NCBI GenBank assembly: GCA_033439765.1
Contig: JAULSN010000002.1
Location: 1,736,001-1,800,000, forward strand
DNA: 64,000 nucleotides
Source of the DNA: Lasiosphaeria ovina
Lineage: Eukaryota > Ascomycota > Sordariomycetes > Sordariales > Lasiosphaeriaceae
Direction of reading: 5' to 3'
Shown here: piece after piece, positions 44,261 to 55,602 of the stretch
Layout: each line of letters starts with the position of its first letter
Numbering within the stretch: the stretch's first letter is position 1
Program-made: the position numbers and the translations under genes
Notes under the pieces: generated by a model
The model's database searches: none
The model's input: only the letters and a program-made list of their open reading frames with translations
What the model was told of the DNA's origin: nothing

Positions 44261-45069
44261 TAGATGCATATGATCAACACCCACGCTGCTTTATGCCCGT
44301 CGATGCCCCTTTTCCGGGTGTTTTGGACCGCCTATAGCATAAGACAGTCCCGTACCTGGCTCTTTCATTGTCTGCTGAGAGTCCGGGCCGTTGCGAGAGG
44401 CAGGAGCGCCATGGTATGAACCGGAGCTTGTAGTTATTTCCAAGTGCCGGCTCAACTACCATACCTTTTGGTGGTCTTCAGTCATATTTTTATGTCTATT
44501 TAAAGTATAGTCTAATTATATCTGAATACTTACTTGTATTTGAGGTGGTCCAACGCAGCCTCATGGCATGTGGAGTTGTTTATCGAGGCACATCGCCTTG
44601 GTCCTTGGTTTTCACAACCAGTTCAGGAATGTTCTTGTTATTTGCATCAACCAACCCGTTCCGTTGAATAAAGCAACATAAATTTCCACCTCCTTGATAG
44701 GTCAGATGCTTTTGGTCGTGCATCATATATTTCTCTGTGATTGTATCAACTTTTGTCTGTGTCGAGATCCGGGCCATTGTCAAGGGCCAAGTTGATTGCC
44801 GTTCATTTTCCGAGTAAACTAAGGTAGGTACTATTCCTTCCCAATGATTCCCTAGTAACCCAAGATGGCTTGTGATTTGAACTGTTTTGCTGAATGGTCA
44901 CATTCAGCTATCGACGTATGCCGTGATTATGCGGATGGCTCGGTGAGCCCAATGTGTGTGAATGTACGGGCCGATTGGCTCTTGATGGGCGAGTCCCGCA
45001 CATGCATTATGCAACCAGCAAGCAACCAAACCAGAATCGTCACCCGAGAAAGGTTCGTCACCTGACTGA
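44261..45069. other. Intergenic before the second HET gene
   Basis: No coding frame is supported. Holds the 3' flank of the small gene and the promoter of the HET gene. Confidence 0.5.
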
Positions 45070-47140
45070 ATGCCCGAGTCCAGCACCAATCCCGAGCAAA
45101 TCGCCATGGGCCCCTACCAGTACTGGAACTTACAGGAGAAAGGCTGGGTCAGGATCCTCTCGATCGAGCCGTCTAGGACGCTCGCAGACCCGATCCGAGC
45201 CAGCCTCCTGCACCAGTCCCTGAGCGACCTCGAGGAGCGAGGGTACGAGGCGCTCTCCTACTGCTGGGGCAGAGCCAACGCCACGTGCGCGATCGGCATC
45301 GACGGGGCCCCGTTCCTGGTGCGCCCGAACCTGCTGTCGGCGCTGCGCCGGCTCCGGCGGCAGTCCGGTGGCAGGCGGCTGGTCTGGGTCGACGCCATCT
45401 GCACCAACCAAGCCGACATCACGGAGCGCAACCGCCAGGTCTCACAGATGCACCAGATATTCTCCAAGGCGTCGCGCGTCGTCGTTTGGCTGGGCGAGGG
45501 CGGCCCGCGCACCGACTTCGCCGTCGACACGCTGCAGCAGTGGGCGGCTCCGGCCAAGCAGATCGAAGACCGCTGGAGGGTGACGGTCAACACCACCACG
45601 GCCAGCACGCAGGGGTTCTACGACGACTGGACCTTGCTGTACCAGGCGCTCCAGGATCGCGACGGCAGGCCGTTCTTCCACGCCCGCCTGGTCGAGGTTC
45701 TGTGGCTGTTCCAGTGCGACTGGTGGAACCGCATGTGGACGATGCAGGAGCTGGTGCTCGCCAGGGAGGCCTCGGTGCAGGTCGGGAGCAGGACGGTGCC
45801 GTGGAGCGACTTTGAGACGGTCGCGAAGCTCTTCACGATCCAGTCGGTGCACACGGCCGGGGGGGGAGCAGCGTCCATGGACGGCGTGCACACGTCCCTT
45901 GTCGCGTACCTCTTCAACATGGCCGAGGACCTGAGAGTGCTCCGGACGCACAGGAGCGCTAACGTCCCCATATCCCTGTCGTTTGTGCTCCAGTACACGT
46001 CGGCGCGGCTGGCTACGGACCCGCGAGACAAGGTCTACGCCGGGCTGGCCATCGTCGACTGGGAGGAGACCCAGGAGGCGCTGAGAGCCGACTACAACCT
46101 GAGCTGTCGCGAGGTGTACACGTCGGCCATCAAGGCCCTTCTGGCCGAGAGCGGCGATCTGAGGGCATACAACTTCCTGCTCGGAACGCCGCCCGGCGGC
46201 CGCGGCGGCGAGTTTCCTTCCTGGGTTCCGAGCTTCGCTGCGGACGCGGTTGGACAGCCCGACCTGTGCTTCATGGGCGGCGGCTCGCGAGGGGACTTTA
46301 TCGTCACTGCCAGCAGGGGCCGTCTCTATCTCGCAGGTGCCACGCCGGCGCTCGACATGAAGCACGAGTTGCGGTTCGAGGATGACGACAAGGTCATGGC
46401 CATCAAGGGAGTCTTGATTGACAGTCTCGAGTCGATCGGCGATGCTGCTCCCCAGGACGACGGCGCCACGGACAACTTGGAAATCAGCATCACCGGCGCT
46501 GTCCAGCAATGGCGTGCTCTGGTGGGCAGGCTCGACGGACACTATCCCATGGCAGGTCCGAACGAGAGACGAGAGTCGAGAAAAGAGGCATTCTGGCGGA
46601 CGGTCACGCTGGACTGCAAGGTTGTCTTCTACCACGCGGGCCTGAACCTGCACAACAACCCCCGCGATATGCGGCGCAGGCTGGACAGCCCGACGGACGC
46701 AAAGATCCCGCCGCGCACAGCCAGCGAGGAGAGAGAACTGCTCGCCGCGCTGGACGAACAGGTCAGGTGGAAAGAGGGCCAACAGGTAGGGCGGCGGTTC
46801 TTCACGACCAGGCGAGGCTTCATGGGCATTGGCCCGCCAGAGGCGCAGGCTGGCGATGTCGTCTGCGTCTTTCTCGGCGGCGAGACGCCGTTTGTGCTCA
46901 GGCCTGGCAAAGGGGGCCGGTACAAACTGGTGCGGCAGTGGTGAGTGGCTTGCCTTAATTAATTAACATCGTTCCCCAGCTACCTCCCTCGGGATTTTTT
47001 CCAGAACCTCCTCGCAGAAAGGTGTCGAACCCTGCTAACGCCAAATCTCGAGTTATCTGCATGGGTTCATGATGGGCGAGGCAATCGCTCACGCGTGCCA
47101 CGCCGGAATATTGAGGCTGGAAGAGGTAAAGCTGGAATAA
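45070..47140 (+). CDS. HET-domain protein (second copy, two exons)
   Basis: Exons 45070-46940 and 47053-47140, giving 652 residues. HET-domain blocks: YEALSYCWG at about residue 58, WVDAICTNQADITERNRQVS at about 106, IFSKASRVVVWLG at about 132, and WWNRMWTMQELVLAREA at about 218. The unspliced frame stops soon after KLVRQW. Removing a GTGAGT...CTCGAG intron (branch site GCTAAC about 15 bases before the acceptor) adds CYLHGFMMGEAI, the standard distal HET-protein motif, so the second exon is well supported. The protein should act in heterokaryon incompatibility or related cell death; its partner is unknown. It is not similar to the first HET protein outside the conserved blocks. GC-rich codon use creates a 446-residue shadow frame on the opposite strand. 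Confidence 0.92.
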
Positions 47141-49416
47141 TCAGGCAAGCATTAATTAGCAGGGGAAAGAAAGAACAAATATTGGATGAGTTGCTGCAAA
47201 AACTCAAATTCTGTATTGCCGATTACTAATAGATAGTATCATCTCCTGACGTTAAGTTGGTCGAAGAAGAACTTCCTGCTCGGAAAGCGTGTCGTTACAC
47301 CTGGGCCCTGGCACATTTTCAATGACCTTCCCTCGTCGCAGTGTCACGGCCGCGTTAGGGGCACACTGCTGATATATTTCTCCAAGGCTACCCCAGCCCT
47401 CGGTACAAATATGGCTCGATCCTAACCTTAACTATGCCCCGTGCTTACCTTTGTCTGCTGGCTTGAGTGGTCAAAGCCGACCGCCGTTCCTAGCACTTAC
47501 CGCATCTCACTATCCGCCTTCGTCTACCATGAATCGCACTTCGTTTTTCTTACTCTTAGTCTAACCCTGGTCTCATCGGATGCCCATACCAGTGTGCCCA
47601 ACTCTTTTCGCTTTGCACCTTCTGACCCACGGGACCTCCGGAGGGCTACAATCAACCAGAGCACGGGAGAAAAAGACCGGAAGAGTGGTCTGAGCATCTG
47701 ATGAGATCAAGGTTGCACCAAGAGTAAGGGAGTAACGAAGTGCGACTAATACCCGATATTGCTTGGACTATCGGCTCTGTCTTTCCAGTGAACTTTTTAT
47801 CTAGCTGGACGGTTAAGTGTGAAGCCGGCAAGCTGGACCCGGCCTGCGTTCCTGTTGTATGTTACGCGATGTCTACTTGGGGTCTGTTTAGCGAAACTCA
47901 CGTAGGCTCCCATGATGAAAACAGAACCCCATGCCTATCATGGAAGAGTTACCTCTGGTCTCCACACGGTTGACCGCAGCACCCGTGTCTCTCACCATTC
48001 CACAAGTCTTTCTGTTATCCAATCGCCGGGTGAATGCTCCATACTCGTTTCCACACCGCTCGACTTCGTAAATTCAGTGCATGACACTGCAAGAAGGCGT
48101 TGCAGTTGATCAGCCAGAGGATGCAGTTCCGGTCCGGCGTTTCTCCTCATAGCCGGACAGTCGGTTATAAGACTCTCTTCCACGTCCCCACTCCTGCCCG
48201 CTTCTGTCATCAGCTCCTCCCTGGTCAAGGACTCCTCCCTCGCCTGAATCCGTCCGAATCATCTCTCCATCTCTTGTCACACACCTATAGTCTCACAAGT
48301 GACAATGGCCACCCTCGCTGACCACTTCCGTTATGACGATCTCCCCTCTCCTGGCGAGGGGAATCTTTCCCAGGTTTGTACCATCCAATCTTCATCAGAC
48401 ATATAATACTAACCACTAGAAACGATGTATAGAACATATCATCAACTATATCATTAGCGGACCCATCCGCAATGTCTTCCTCAACCACGGTACCAATCCA
48501 CCCACTTCCTATACCTCCAGCATCATACCATCCACACCGACGAGACCATCGCCAAGGTTGAAGGCACCGCGCATTGGATAGATACTAAGGGCTATAAAAG
48601 ATATCATCTCCCCCCGGAATAAGATAGCTCCGACTGGCACCTGGATGGCCTCTCGTGGCGAGATGCTCCCGATGGAGTTTGCTGCTATCCCTATTGCTAC
48701 GTATACCGTACCTATTCTTCAGTATTCCTAGTCGCGTCCCCAGTTCTAACCTGTCTTCCCTTATAGGACTACTACGCTGGCCTCTTGGTCCACCCTGGTC
48801 TCCGAATTTGCCTCCATTCTCGCCCCGACCAACTGTGACGGTCTGCTCGGAGTCGGCGCTATCGTAAAGAGTGATTGTACTAAGAGAAGCGTAAGTAGTT
48901 TACCTACCTAGTGCTAATCTATGCTGCTGCGCCTTATCTAAACAACGGGTGCTCCTAATTAGTATCCCGTGGGGTTATTCCCAGCTTCGTCTCCCATGGT
49001 TACTCGCAGAACCCAATGCAAACAGTGCTCCTTGGCGTGGACGTGTGCGAAGTGCGAATGCTGTGATGGCTCTTGTCATTGCTGAAGTGTTGTATGGATA
49101 GAGCACCTGTATGGAGACCGAAATAAGCACGGGTTTCCGAGAGGAGCCAATTCCGCTTGCGGAGTACCGTGGGTAGTGCGGTGGAAATAGCTAGTATTAG
49201 TTTACGATTCAACATCGTGTCGCGCTGGGATGGCTGGACGGGTCTCCTTTATCGTGTCGTCTGTAATCGTCACTCGTTTATTTCTACTACCCCAAGGGGA
49301 AAACCCTCTTTCAACATTCCAACGATCTGGGCCACCCTGGCCTGAAATGGAGATAGGAAAAGAAAAAAAAAACAGCCTTAAAAAGGAAGGTTCGCCAAAG
49401 TAGGCATTCTCAATTG
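47141..49416. other. Long interval with weak coding traces
   Basis: About 2.3 kb. Between 48305 and 48900 short frames of protein-like character occur on the plus strand: MATLADHFRYDDLPSPGEGN at 48305; YIISGPIRNVFLNHG at about 48445-48485; and GTWMASRGEMLPMEFAAIPI joined, through a plausible intron (donor GTATAC about 48700, acceptor TTATAG about 48767), to TTTLASWSTLVSEFASIL. They lie in different frames with a stop between them and could be a decayed gene of unknown family. Nothing else is recognised. Confidence 0.35.
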
Positions 49417-51930
49417 TTATGCTGCCTGCTGCTTTGCCAGCCATTCTTCGTGCATCTTTTTCTGTTTCTCCCACTCTTTGACCAGCTTCTTGCGCCTATT
49501 CTTGGACACCACATTCCCGGCTGCGTCCACGGTGGGGATGCCGCTTTCGTCCCATTCCAAGTACTCTTCCGAGGTCCTGAACATCAGGAGGGGGTCGACC
49601 TTGGCGCGCTCGTGCAGCTCCTTCTCCCTCTCAGCATCCTTGGCCTTCTGTTCCAGCTTGGCCTTCGTCTTCGCAGTGCCAGCTGATTCCCGCTCCGTTC
49701 GCGCCTCTATGATCAACTTATCGAGCGGCCGTACCAAAGCAGGTTGGGGTTCCTCACGGTCCTCGAGATAGATGCCTAGGTTCCAGAGGTGTACATCGCG
49801 GAGCTGGTCGCATAAGGCGAGCAAGTCTTTTGCTGGCGATTGCTGGGCCGCGAGGGCCTTGACGTTGGTGCGGAACTGCTGCAGCACTTGATAGTATGGT
49901 GCGGAGGGCTCGACCACTAGTGCTGACGCAGCGATCGTAATGCCGTCAGCGAGCTCCGCAATAGCTGTATGATCCACCGAGCCGGAACAGGCCAAGGTTC
50001 GAACCTTGTCGCGCAATTGAGATGCAGGGTAGATGTAAGGTTTTGCTAGCGCAGGAATATCGAGGCCGGACCACCCTATGCGGTCCAAGTTGCTGATATC
50101 TCCCTCGGGATCCAGACCAAAAATTGTGACAATGCGTGTTATCCACCGGGCAAGCAATATGACTGTTTGATCTGAAAGTGCCTCTGCCGAGTTAGACTCG
50201 GTAACGAGATCAGAGAGGATTCTCATAACAGCTGAGGTGTTGAAGGAATCGCAGAGAGCTGTATCGACATCGGCTTTCGCCTTCTCGAGGGAGCTTAATA
50301 ATTGCTGGTCTCCGATGGTAAGCTCATGCGTTGTTGTTGTTGCTGTTGTCTTGGGACTGGAATGTTTCCAGAGGTCCAAGCTCTTTAGAAAGAAGTTATT
50401 GAGTTTGCCTTCCCATCCGACTACGGCCTTCATAAGCTCGTCTGTAATCTCAACACCATCCTGCCAAGGCGTAAGGAGGAAGCAAATTCTGAGAGAGCGT
50501 GCACTCCCCTCCTCGTCGGAGAGAATAGTTCTGATGGCCGTATAGTTCTTGAGACTCTTGCTCATCTTCAAGCCTCGGATCCTATAGTCTGTTAGCGAGT
50601 TTGTTCGATAAAATGGACATTTGAGATCTTTTTACCTTAGTTGCCCTATGTGAATGAAGTAATTTGTCCACTGTACTGGGCAGCCCGGAGTCGACCAGTA
50701 AGCTTCCGATTGTGCGAGTTCGTTATCATGATGAGGGAAACGAAGATCGACGCCTCCGGAATGGATATCTATCGTCTTCCCGATCACTTCTGAGGCCATT
50801 GCAGAGCACTCAATATGCCATCCTGGTCGCCCGTGACCCCAGGGACTCGGCCATGCTGGCCCCCCCGGCTTGCTCGATTTCCACAGCGCAAAATGATTCT
50901 CGCTCCGCTTCATTGATTTTCCCCTGGAAAGCGAACCTTCGCCATCAGCTTGGAGGGCACGGTCGTTCTTGTTCCACGGTTCCAGCCGGGAGTAGCTGTG
51001 CCCGGCCTTCCCAAACGAGTCGATATCAAAATATACGGAGCCGTCAGGGGTGGCGTAACCGAAACCATTCATCACAATCTTCTCAACGAAGCGGACAATC
51101 GGAGAGACATACTCCGTCACATGAGTTATTTGGTCGGGAGCCAAGACATTAAGCGCATCCATGTCCTCGAAGAAGCGGCGTTCGAATTTCTGGGACAGCT
51201 CCAGGTATATCTTGTAGTTATCGGAGTCCATCTCTGCACCATGCAAGGCATCGAGATATGGGAGCAAAATATCATTCAGTTTTGGCGAAAAATTCAGGCA
51301 GTTTCCCTGGGGCTCGCAGGGCCTCGACAGCTGAGCGTGCCGTTCCAATACGCACTCGCAACAGCAAATCAGCAATAGTAACAGCTTGACCCTGATGTGC
51401 TGTTGCGGGGTCGGCCAGAGGTGGAGGCTCAGCCATTTCCTTATATGCCTTGTACACTGCCTCAAGAAAAGTCTCTAGGTCTGTATCCGAGGGCAAGGAC
51501 GGGAGGTTCTTGCCAATGTAGTGCCGAAATGCAGCTCTAGCCTCCGCCAGAAGTGAATCGGTCACCGAGTCGTCTTCGGTGGCAAGCTCCTGCTTGAAGC
51601 GCGCGAGCAGGTGCTGCTGGCGGCCCTTGACGATAATCTTGTCGTCGATATCGGTCGTGTTCATGACGAACCTGACGCGGAAACCGAAGTAGTCCTTCAT
51701 AATACGGCGGATGGTACCAGTCGAGACGTAGTTCTTGGCATGGCCCAGGTGGGCATCTTCGTACACTGTCGGGCCACGTACCACGTCACCACCTTCCCTG
51801 TCGGATCGACTGGGACAAAGTCATCCTTGCTCTTGGTCAGGCTGTTATAGATCTTAAGTCGGGGCAGCTGGGCATCAGGTCGGGCTTGGGGGGGGATCCA
51901 TAGCGGCTGTTTGCGACCGTCAGAAGCCAT
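49417..51930 (-). pseudogene. Cysteinyl-tRNA synthetase, full length but frameshifted
   Basis: The minus strand encodes a near-complete class I CysRS: N-terminus at 51930; HIGH-type signature [56 protein letters not shown] with the zinc and substrate residues; an intron 50635-50582; then GLKMSKSLKN (KMSKS loop); and a long C-terminal helical, Lys-rich tail typical of eukaryotic cytosolic CysRS. Two lesions break the frame. About 4 bases are missing at 51776-51781, where the WYACGPTVY element and its zinc-binding Cys belong, and a single extra T lies at 51274 (between ...FFAKTE and DILLPYLD). As read, translation stops at 51697 after 77 residues. Since the enzyme is essential, a working copy must exist elsewhere, or these are assembly errors. 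Confidence 0.85.
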
Positions 51931-52648
51931 GTTACGTATACTCGCTCAGCTTTGAGATTGAGATTGTCAGCGCCAAAGAGTGCTTGTATAAGAAGGAAAG
52001 AAGGAAAAAGGGTCGTACTTCTGGTAGGGGAAAAGAGACAGCTCGACTTGACGGTATGATAGTATCAAAGTTATTGATCCTATTCTACTTTGGTTCTTGT
52101 ATTTGGCAACTTGAGGGTCGAATGACTCACCCGAGCGATTTTAATCCCCGCTCTCGGCAAAACTCTGGTTGAGGGAGCCAATTGCTTTGACAAACATGGT
52201 ACAAGCTGGCTTCTCCGCCTGTGACACGGTACGTTTCCGAGCCGTAATTAGATGACCTCGATTCCAAGACCGTGATGATTGAGAGCAATACGATAGTGCA
52301 TGCATGCATGTGAGGCCGATTAAACAGAGTGGCGATCTTATATGTGGTGGTAAGCCTATTAAGGGGCATATCAACATACCCGCAATATTCCTTCCTGCCC
52401 AGGAAAATTCGTCAAATGTGGTGTAAATCAGGGTGTTGAGCTGGCTATTGGCCAGCAACACGACACGGATGAATTCGTATGCAGTCAAGTGCATGTATTC
52501 AAGTGAGGCTGACTGGGCAGAGTGGTGATCTTATTTGTGTTGTTGTGGTGTTAAGTTTGTCAACCGGCATAGTTATCTTAGCTCTGCTGACAAGCCCGGA
52601 GATACCGCTGAAAAGGCCGCCAGTTGATACCAGCTGCCAGGGCGGGGA
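51931..52648. other. Intergenic between the two CysRS copies
   Basis: No coding frame is supported. Two loosely related segments, about 52300-52350 and 52490-52545 (GTGAGGCYGA..CAGAGTGGYGATCTTAT), form a diverged direct repeat. Poly-purine sequence follows 51989. Confidence 0.45.
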
Positions 52649-52650
52649 TA

Positions 52651-52751
52651 CAGTTGGCGGCAAAAAGTTTGAGTCCAAATTTTGTATCGCGTATACGGCT
52701 AGCGGCTTACATGGTACTTAGTGCTGGATTCAAACTTTTTGCCGCCCACTA
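52651..52751. mobile_element. MITE-like element with 27-bp TIRs and TA target site
   Basis: Terminal inverted repeats: 52651-52677 begins CAGTTGGCGGCAAAAAGTTT; the reverse complement of the right end begins TAGTGGGCGGCAAAAAGTTT. They match at about 24 of 27 positions. The element is 101 bp, flanked by TA on both sides (52649-52650 and 52752-52753), with no coding capacity. A CAGT-like terminus and TA duplication fit a non-autonomous Tc1/mariner-type element. Its right end lies within about 10 bases of the partial CysRS copy. Confidence 0.75.
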
Positions 52752-52756
52752 TAGGT

Positions 52757-53103
52757 GTGCCCTGGCCTCCGCCAGAAGTGAATCGGCCACCGAGTCGTCT
52801 TCGGTGGCAAGCTCCTGCTTGAAGCGCGCGAGCAGGTGCTGCTGGCGGCCCTTGACGATAATCTTGTCGTCGATATCGGTCGTATTCATAACGAACCTGA
52901 CGCGGAAACCGAAGTAGTCCTTAATGATACGGCGGATGATGTCGGTCGAGACGTAGTTCTTGGTATGGCCCAGGTGGGCATCTTCATACACTGTCGGGCC
53001 ATACGCATACCATATCACCACCTTCCCTGTCGGATCGACTGGGATAAAGTCATCCTTGCTCTTGGTCAGGCTATTCAAGATCTTAAGTCGGGGCAGCTGG
53101 GCA
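52757..53103 (-). pseudogene. Partial duplicate of the cysteinyl-tRNA synthetase 5' region
   Basis: About 345 bases in the same orientation as the full-length copy and roughly 94% identical to 51537-51870. It encodes residues from AQLPRLK through the HIGH-type signature and TDIDDKII to LLAEARA. The frame is open here: it reads WYAYGPTVYED, so it lacks the 4-base deletion of the long copy but has Tyr at the zinc-ligand Cys. Compared with the long copy it keeps the family-typical STDIIRRI (long copy STGTIRRI). Several differences are C/T or G/A transitions. It stops abruptly at both ends and cannot make an enzyme. Confidence 0.85.
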
Positions 53104-53105
53104 CC

Positions 53106-54430
53106 ATTCCAAACAAACATCCTCTTCACGTTGCGGGTAGTACGTATTTCAAGTAATGTGCCCGCTAGGCCCGCATCCGAGTTCGAGCTCCCCGTCGCCG
53201 GCTTGTATTTAGACCCCAGGATGCCAATCAGCGGTGTGCCGTCCACTTGGTGGCCCGGCGGGGGAAGGAGGAACAATTGTGGGGCCTCAGCGTCAATGGA
53301 AATCCCGCCGGTCCCCCCTGCCTACGCCTTATTACGTGCTGATGTCAGTCTGACCGGTGCGATGATAGTTCCCTCGGGCCCCTTTAACTCGACACATCAC
53401 CATCGGCATCCCCCTATCCGTATCGTCGTTATCCATCGGCGCCGACAGCGAGGCATGCGACACAATCGGACATACTGTACTGTCTGACTCTGAGCAGCGG
53501 CGCTTTCTTTCCCTCTCGCCTCGGGCCTGCTTCCGCTGCAGCCCTCCCCTTCCCCAAAGCATATGCACTTTGCCAGTCCAGAGTAGCGTGCTATTCCTGG
53601 ACTTGGCGAAACCGTTTGATCCAGTGCCTGATTCAGCGCGGGGAGTTTGCTCTGCTGCTGGATTGAGCTCCGGCTGCCAAACACCCACGTCACCACTAAC
53701 GACGTTTCGAAACACTCGAAAACACAAATTTACCATTCGCGAACACGAAGACAACAACGTGCCCGCCTGCCCGCCCGCCGCCACCGTAGCAATTAGTATT
53801 TGTCTTATCCTGAGGTGAGCCGGGCATGACATATCCGTACTTGGGATCCTTTCGACTCCTATATCTGTATTCTAATCATTTCAAGGTCACCCCCGGCTCC
53901 AACCCACTCCCTGGAACTTCTTCGGCAGCGTCACCCGTGACGGAGGACATTTCCACCAACAAAGGAAAATTGACCACCCTTATCATCAGTAATACGAAAC
54001 CACACCCTGTATCTTCTGCTGCTCGCTGATCTTTTTCGCTTTTAAATCCGCCATCCTCCGGGTGGCCCGCCATTCCAGAACAAAGTGAAATGACATGACA
54101 GCCCATGCTGCTAGGTCTGTCGGCCGGGGAAAAAGCGATATTTTAGACTGAGGGCGCCCTCCGCTGCCTGCTGCTGCTTCCGTCCAAAAATTATATCATG
54201 GATGCCACGTCCGGACCGACACACATCCAGCGGCACTGTTCTGTGACGCTTACGGGTCCCTGACAGTTCTTGACACGCAGTAGCTTGTTTTGTTTGGGCT
54301 TGCTGCCAAACTCTCTTGCTGTTGTCGCATACTTGGACAGCCCGTCTTTTGTTTGTGTTTTGTCTTTGTGGGTGTTGTATCAAGCGACCTGCCTGCCCCT
54401 TTCCCCCCCTCCGAACACCAACTCGCCGAC
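53106..54430. other. Intergenic
   Basis: No coding frame is supported. The right half carries the promoter of the F-box gene; a CT-rich leader (CTTTCCCCCCCTCCG) lies just before the start. Confidence 0.5.
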
Positions 54431-55602
54431 ATGGACCCGTCACGTTTGACGATTGACGGGGTGCCGAACGAGGTACGCCGCACCATCTCTTCAATTTTTA
54501 TTTTTAGAGAATTTTAGGGCATTTTAGGCTTCTTTCTCGCCGCCGCCCTGCGTTTCGTCTCGGACTCGGTCTGCACTCTGCTGACTCCGAGCCTTACCCA
54601 CCCGCCCTCCAGATTCTCCTCACCATTCTGTCGCTGCTGCCCACCGCCTCGCTCCTGCCGCTCGCCGCCGTCAGCCGGCGCTTCTACTCGGCGGTGGCGA
54701 GGCTGGCGCACACACGCATGTTGCGCGTGACCGCCCAGCCTGACTACCGCCTCATTCTCGAGTGCTACCACCCGAGCGCCAAGATCTCGACGCCGTATCT
54801 CTACTGCGACTTCGTGCGCACCGACAGCCTCGGCCTTGATGCCAGATCGCCGGCGCCGGTCGGAGGTGGCGAGGACCATGTCGACCGGGGCTTGCCCGAG
54901 CCGACCCTCGGCAGGCTGTACGGCATGTACTCGCACTTCCGGCCCGTCGTGCAAGAAGAGAACCGGCGGCCGAGGCTGCGGTACCCGAGGCGGGGCCACG
55001 CGACCCCGGCGCAGCTAGACACCAGCGCCAGTAGAAGCAGCAGCAGTGCTGGAGAGCAGTCGCAGTCACGCGACGGGTTGAAGCCCGAGCCCGACCAGGA
55101 ACCGGAGAGGCCGTCTCAGGACATCTACCTCGACGAAGACCAGCTGTTCTCGCAGCTCTGCACCGTCACGAACCTGGTCAAGCTCGGGCCCAAACCGGGC
55201 TTCTTCTTGAGCCACGTCAACATCAGCGACGGCGTGATACGCGTGTTTCGCGACTGGCTAGCAACGCAGGCGGCAGCGGCGAGGGCCAGAAGAGTCACCA
55301 GCGGCGGCAGTGACAGCTGCATAGACAGCCCGGGCCAGGAACGCGCGACACAAGAGGTACTCTGGGCCGACAGGCGCTGTCATGTCGGTCTCAAATTCCG
55401 GGTCGCGGAGAAGGACGACGTGGCGGGGCACGTATGGCGGGCGCCGGTGCTGGTGGACAAGGCCAATGAGCCACCGGTAGCCTACCGGCTGGAGTTTGAA
55501 GAACTCCGGGTCCGTACCAGCCGGCTCCTGCTCATGGTGGAGCGGTCCGAGGCGCAGGAGCTGAATACTTCAGGTAAAGCCATTGTGATTGCGTCCATCT
55601 GA
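54431..55602 (+). CDS. F-box domain protein
   Basis: Exons 54431-54472 and 54613-55602 (140-base intron, GTACGC donor, CTCCAG acceptor), giving 343 residues. The splice joins DGVPNE to ILLTILSLLPTASLLPLAAV, completing an F-box (LPxEILxxIxSxLPxxSLLxLxxVSRRF-type) at about residues 9-45. F-box proteins bind Skp1 and bring targets to SCF ubiquitin ligase. The rest (residues 50-343) has no clear repeat such as LRR or WD40. It has a disordered Ser/Glu-rich insert at about 155-195 and a compact-looking C-terminal part (HVNISDGVIRVFRDWL ... YRLEFEELRVRTSRLLLMVE). In fungi many such proteins bind unknown partners. The 14-residue first exon is easily missed. Confidence 0.8.

Noticed and set aside
45442..46782. 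A 446-residue open frame antisense to the second HET gene
   Set aside because: Shadow of GC-rich coding sequence; no domain, and the sense strand has clear HET motifs.
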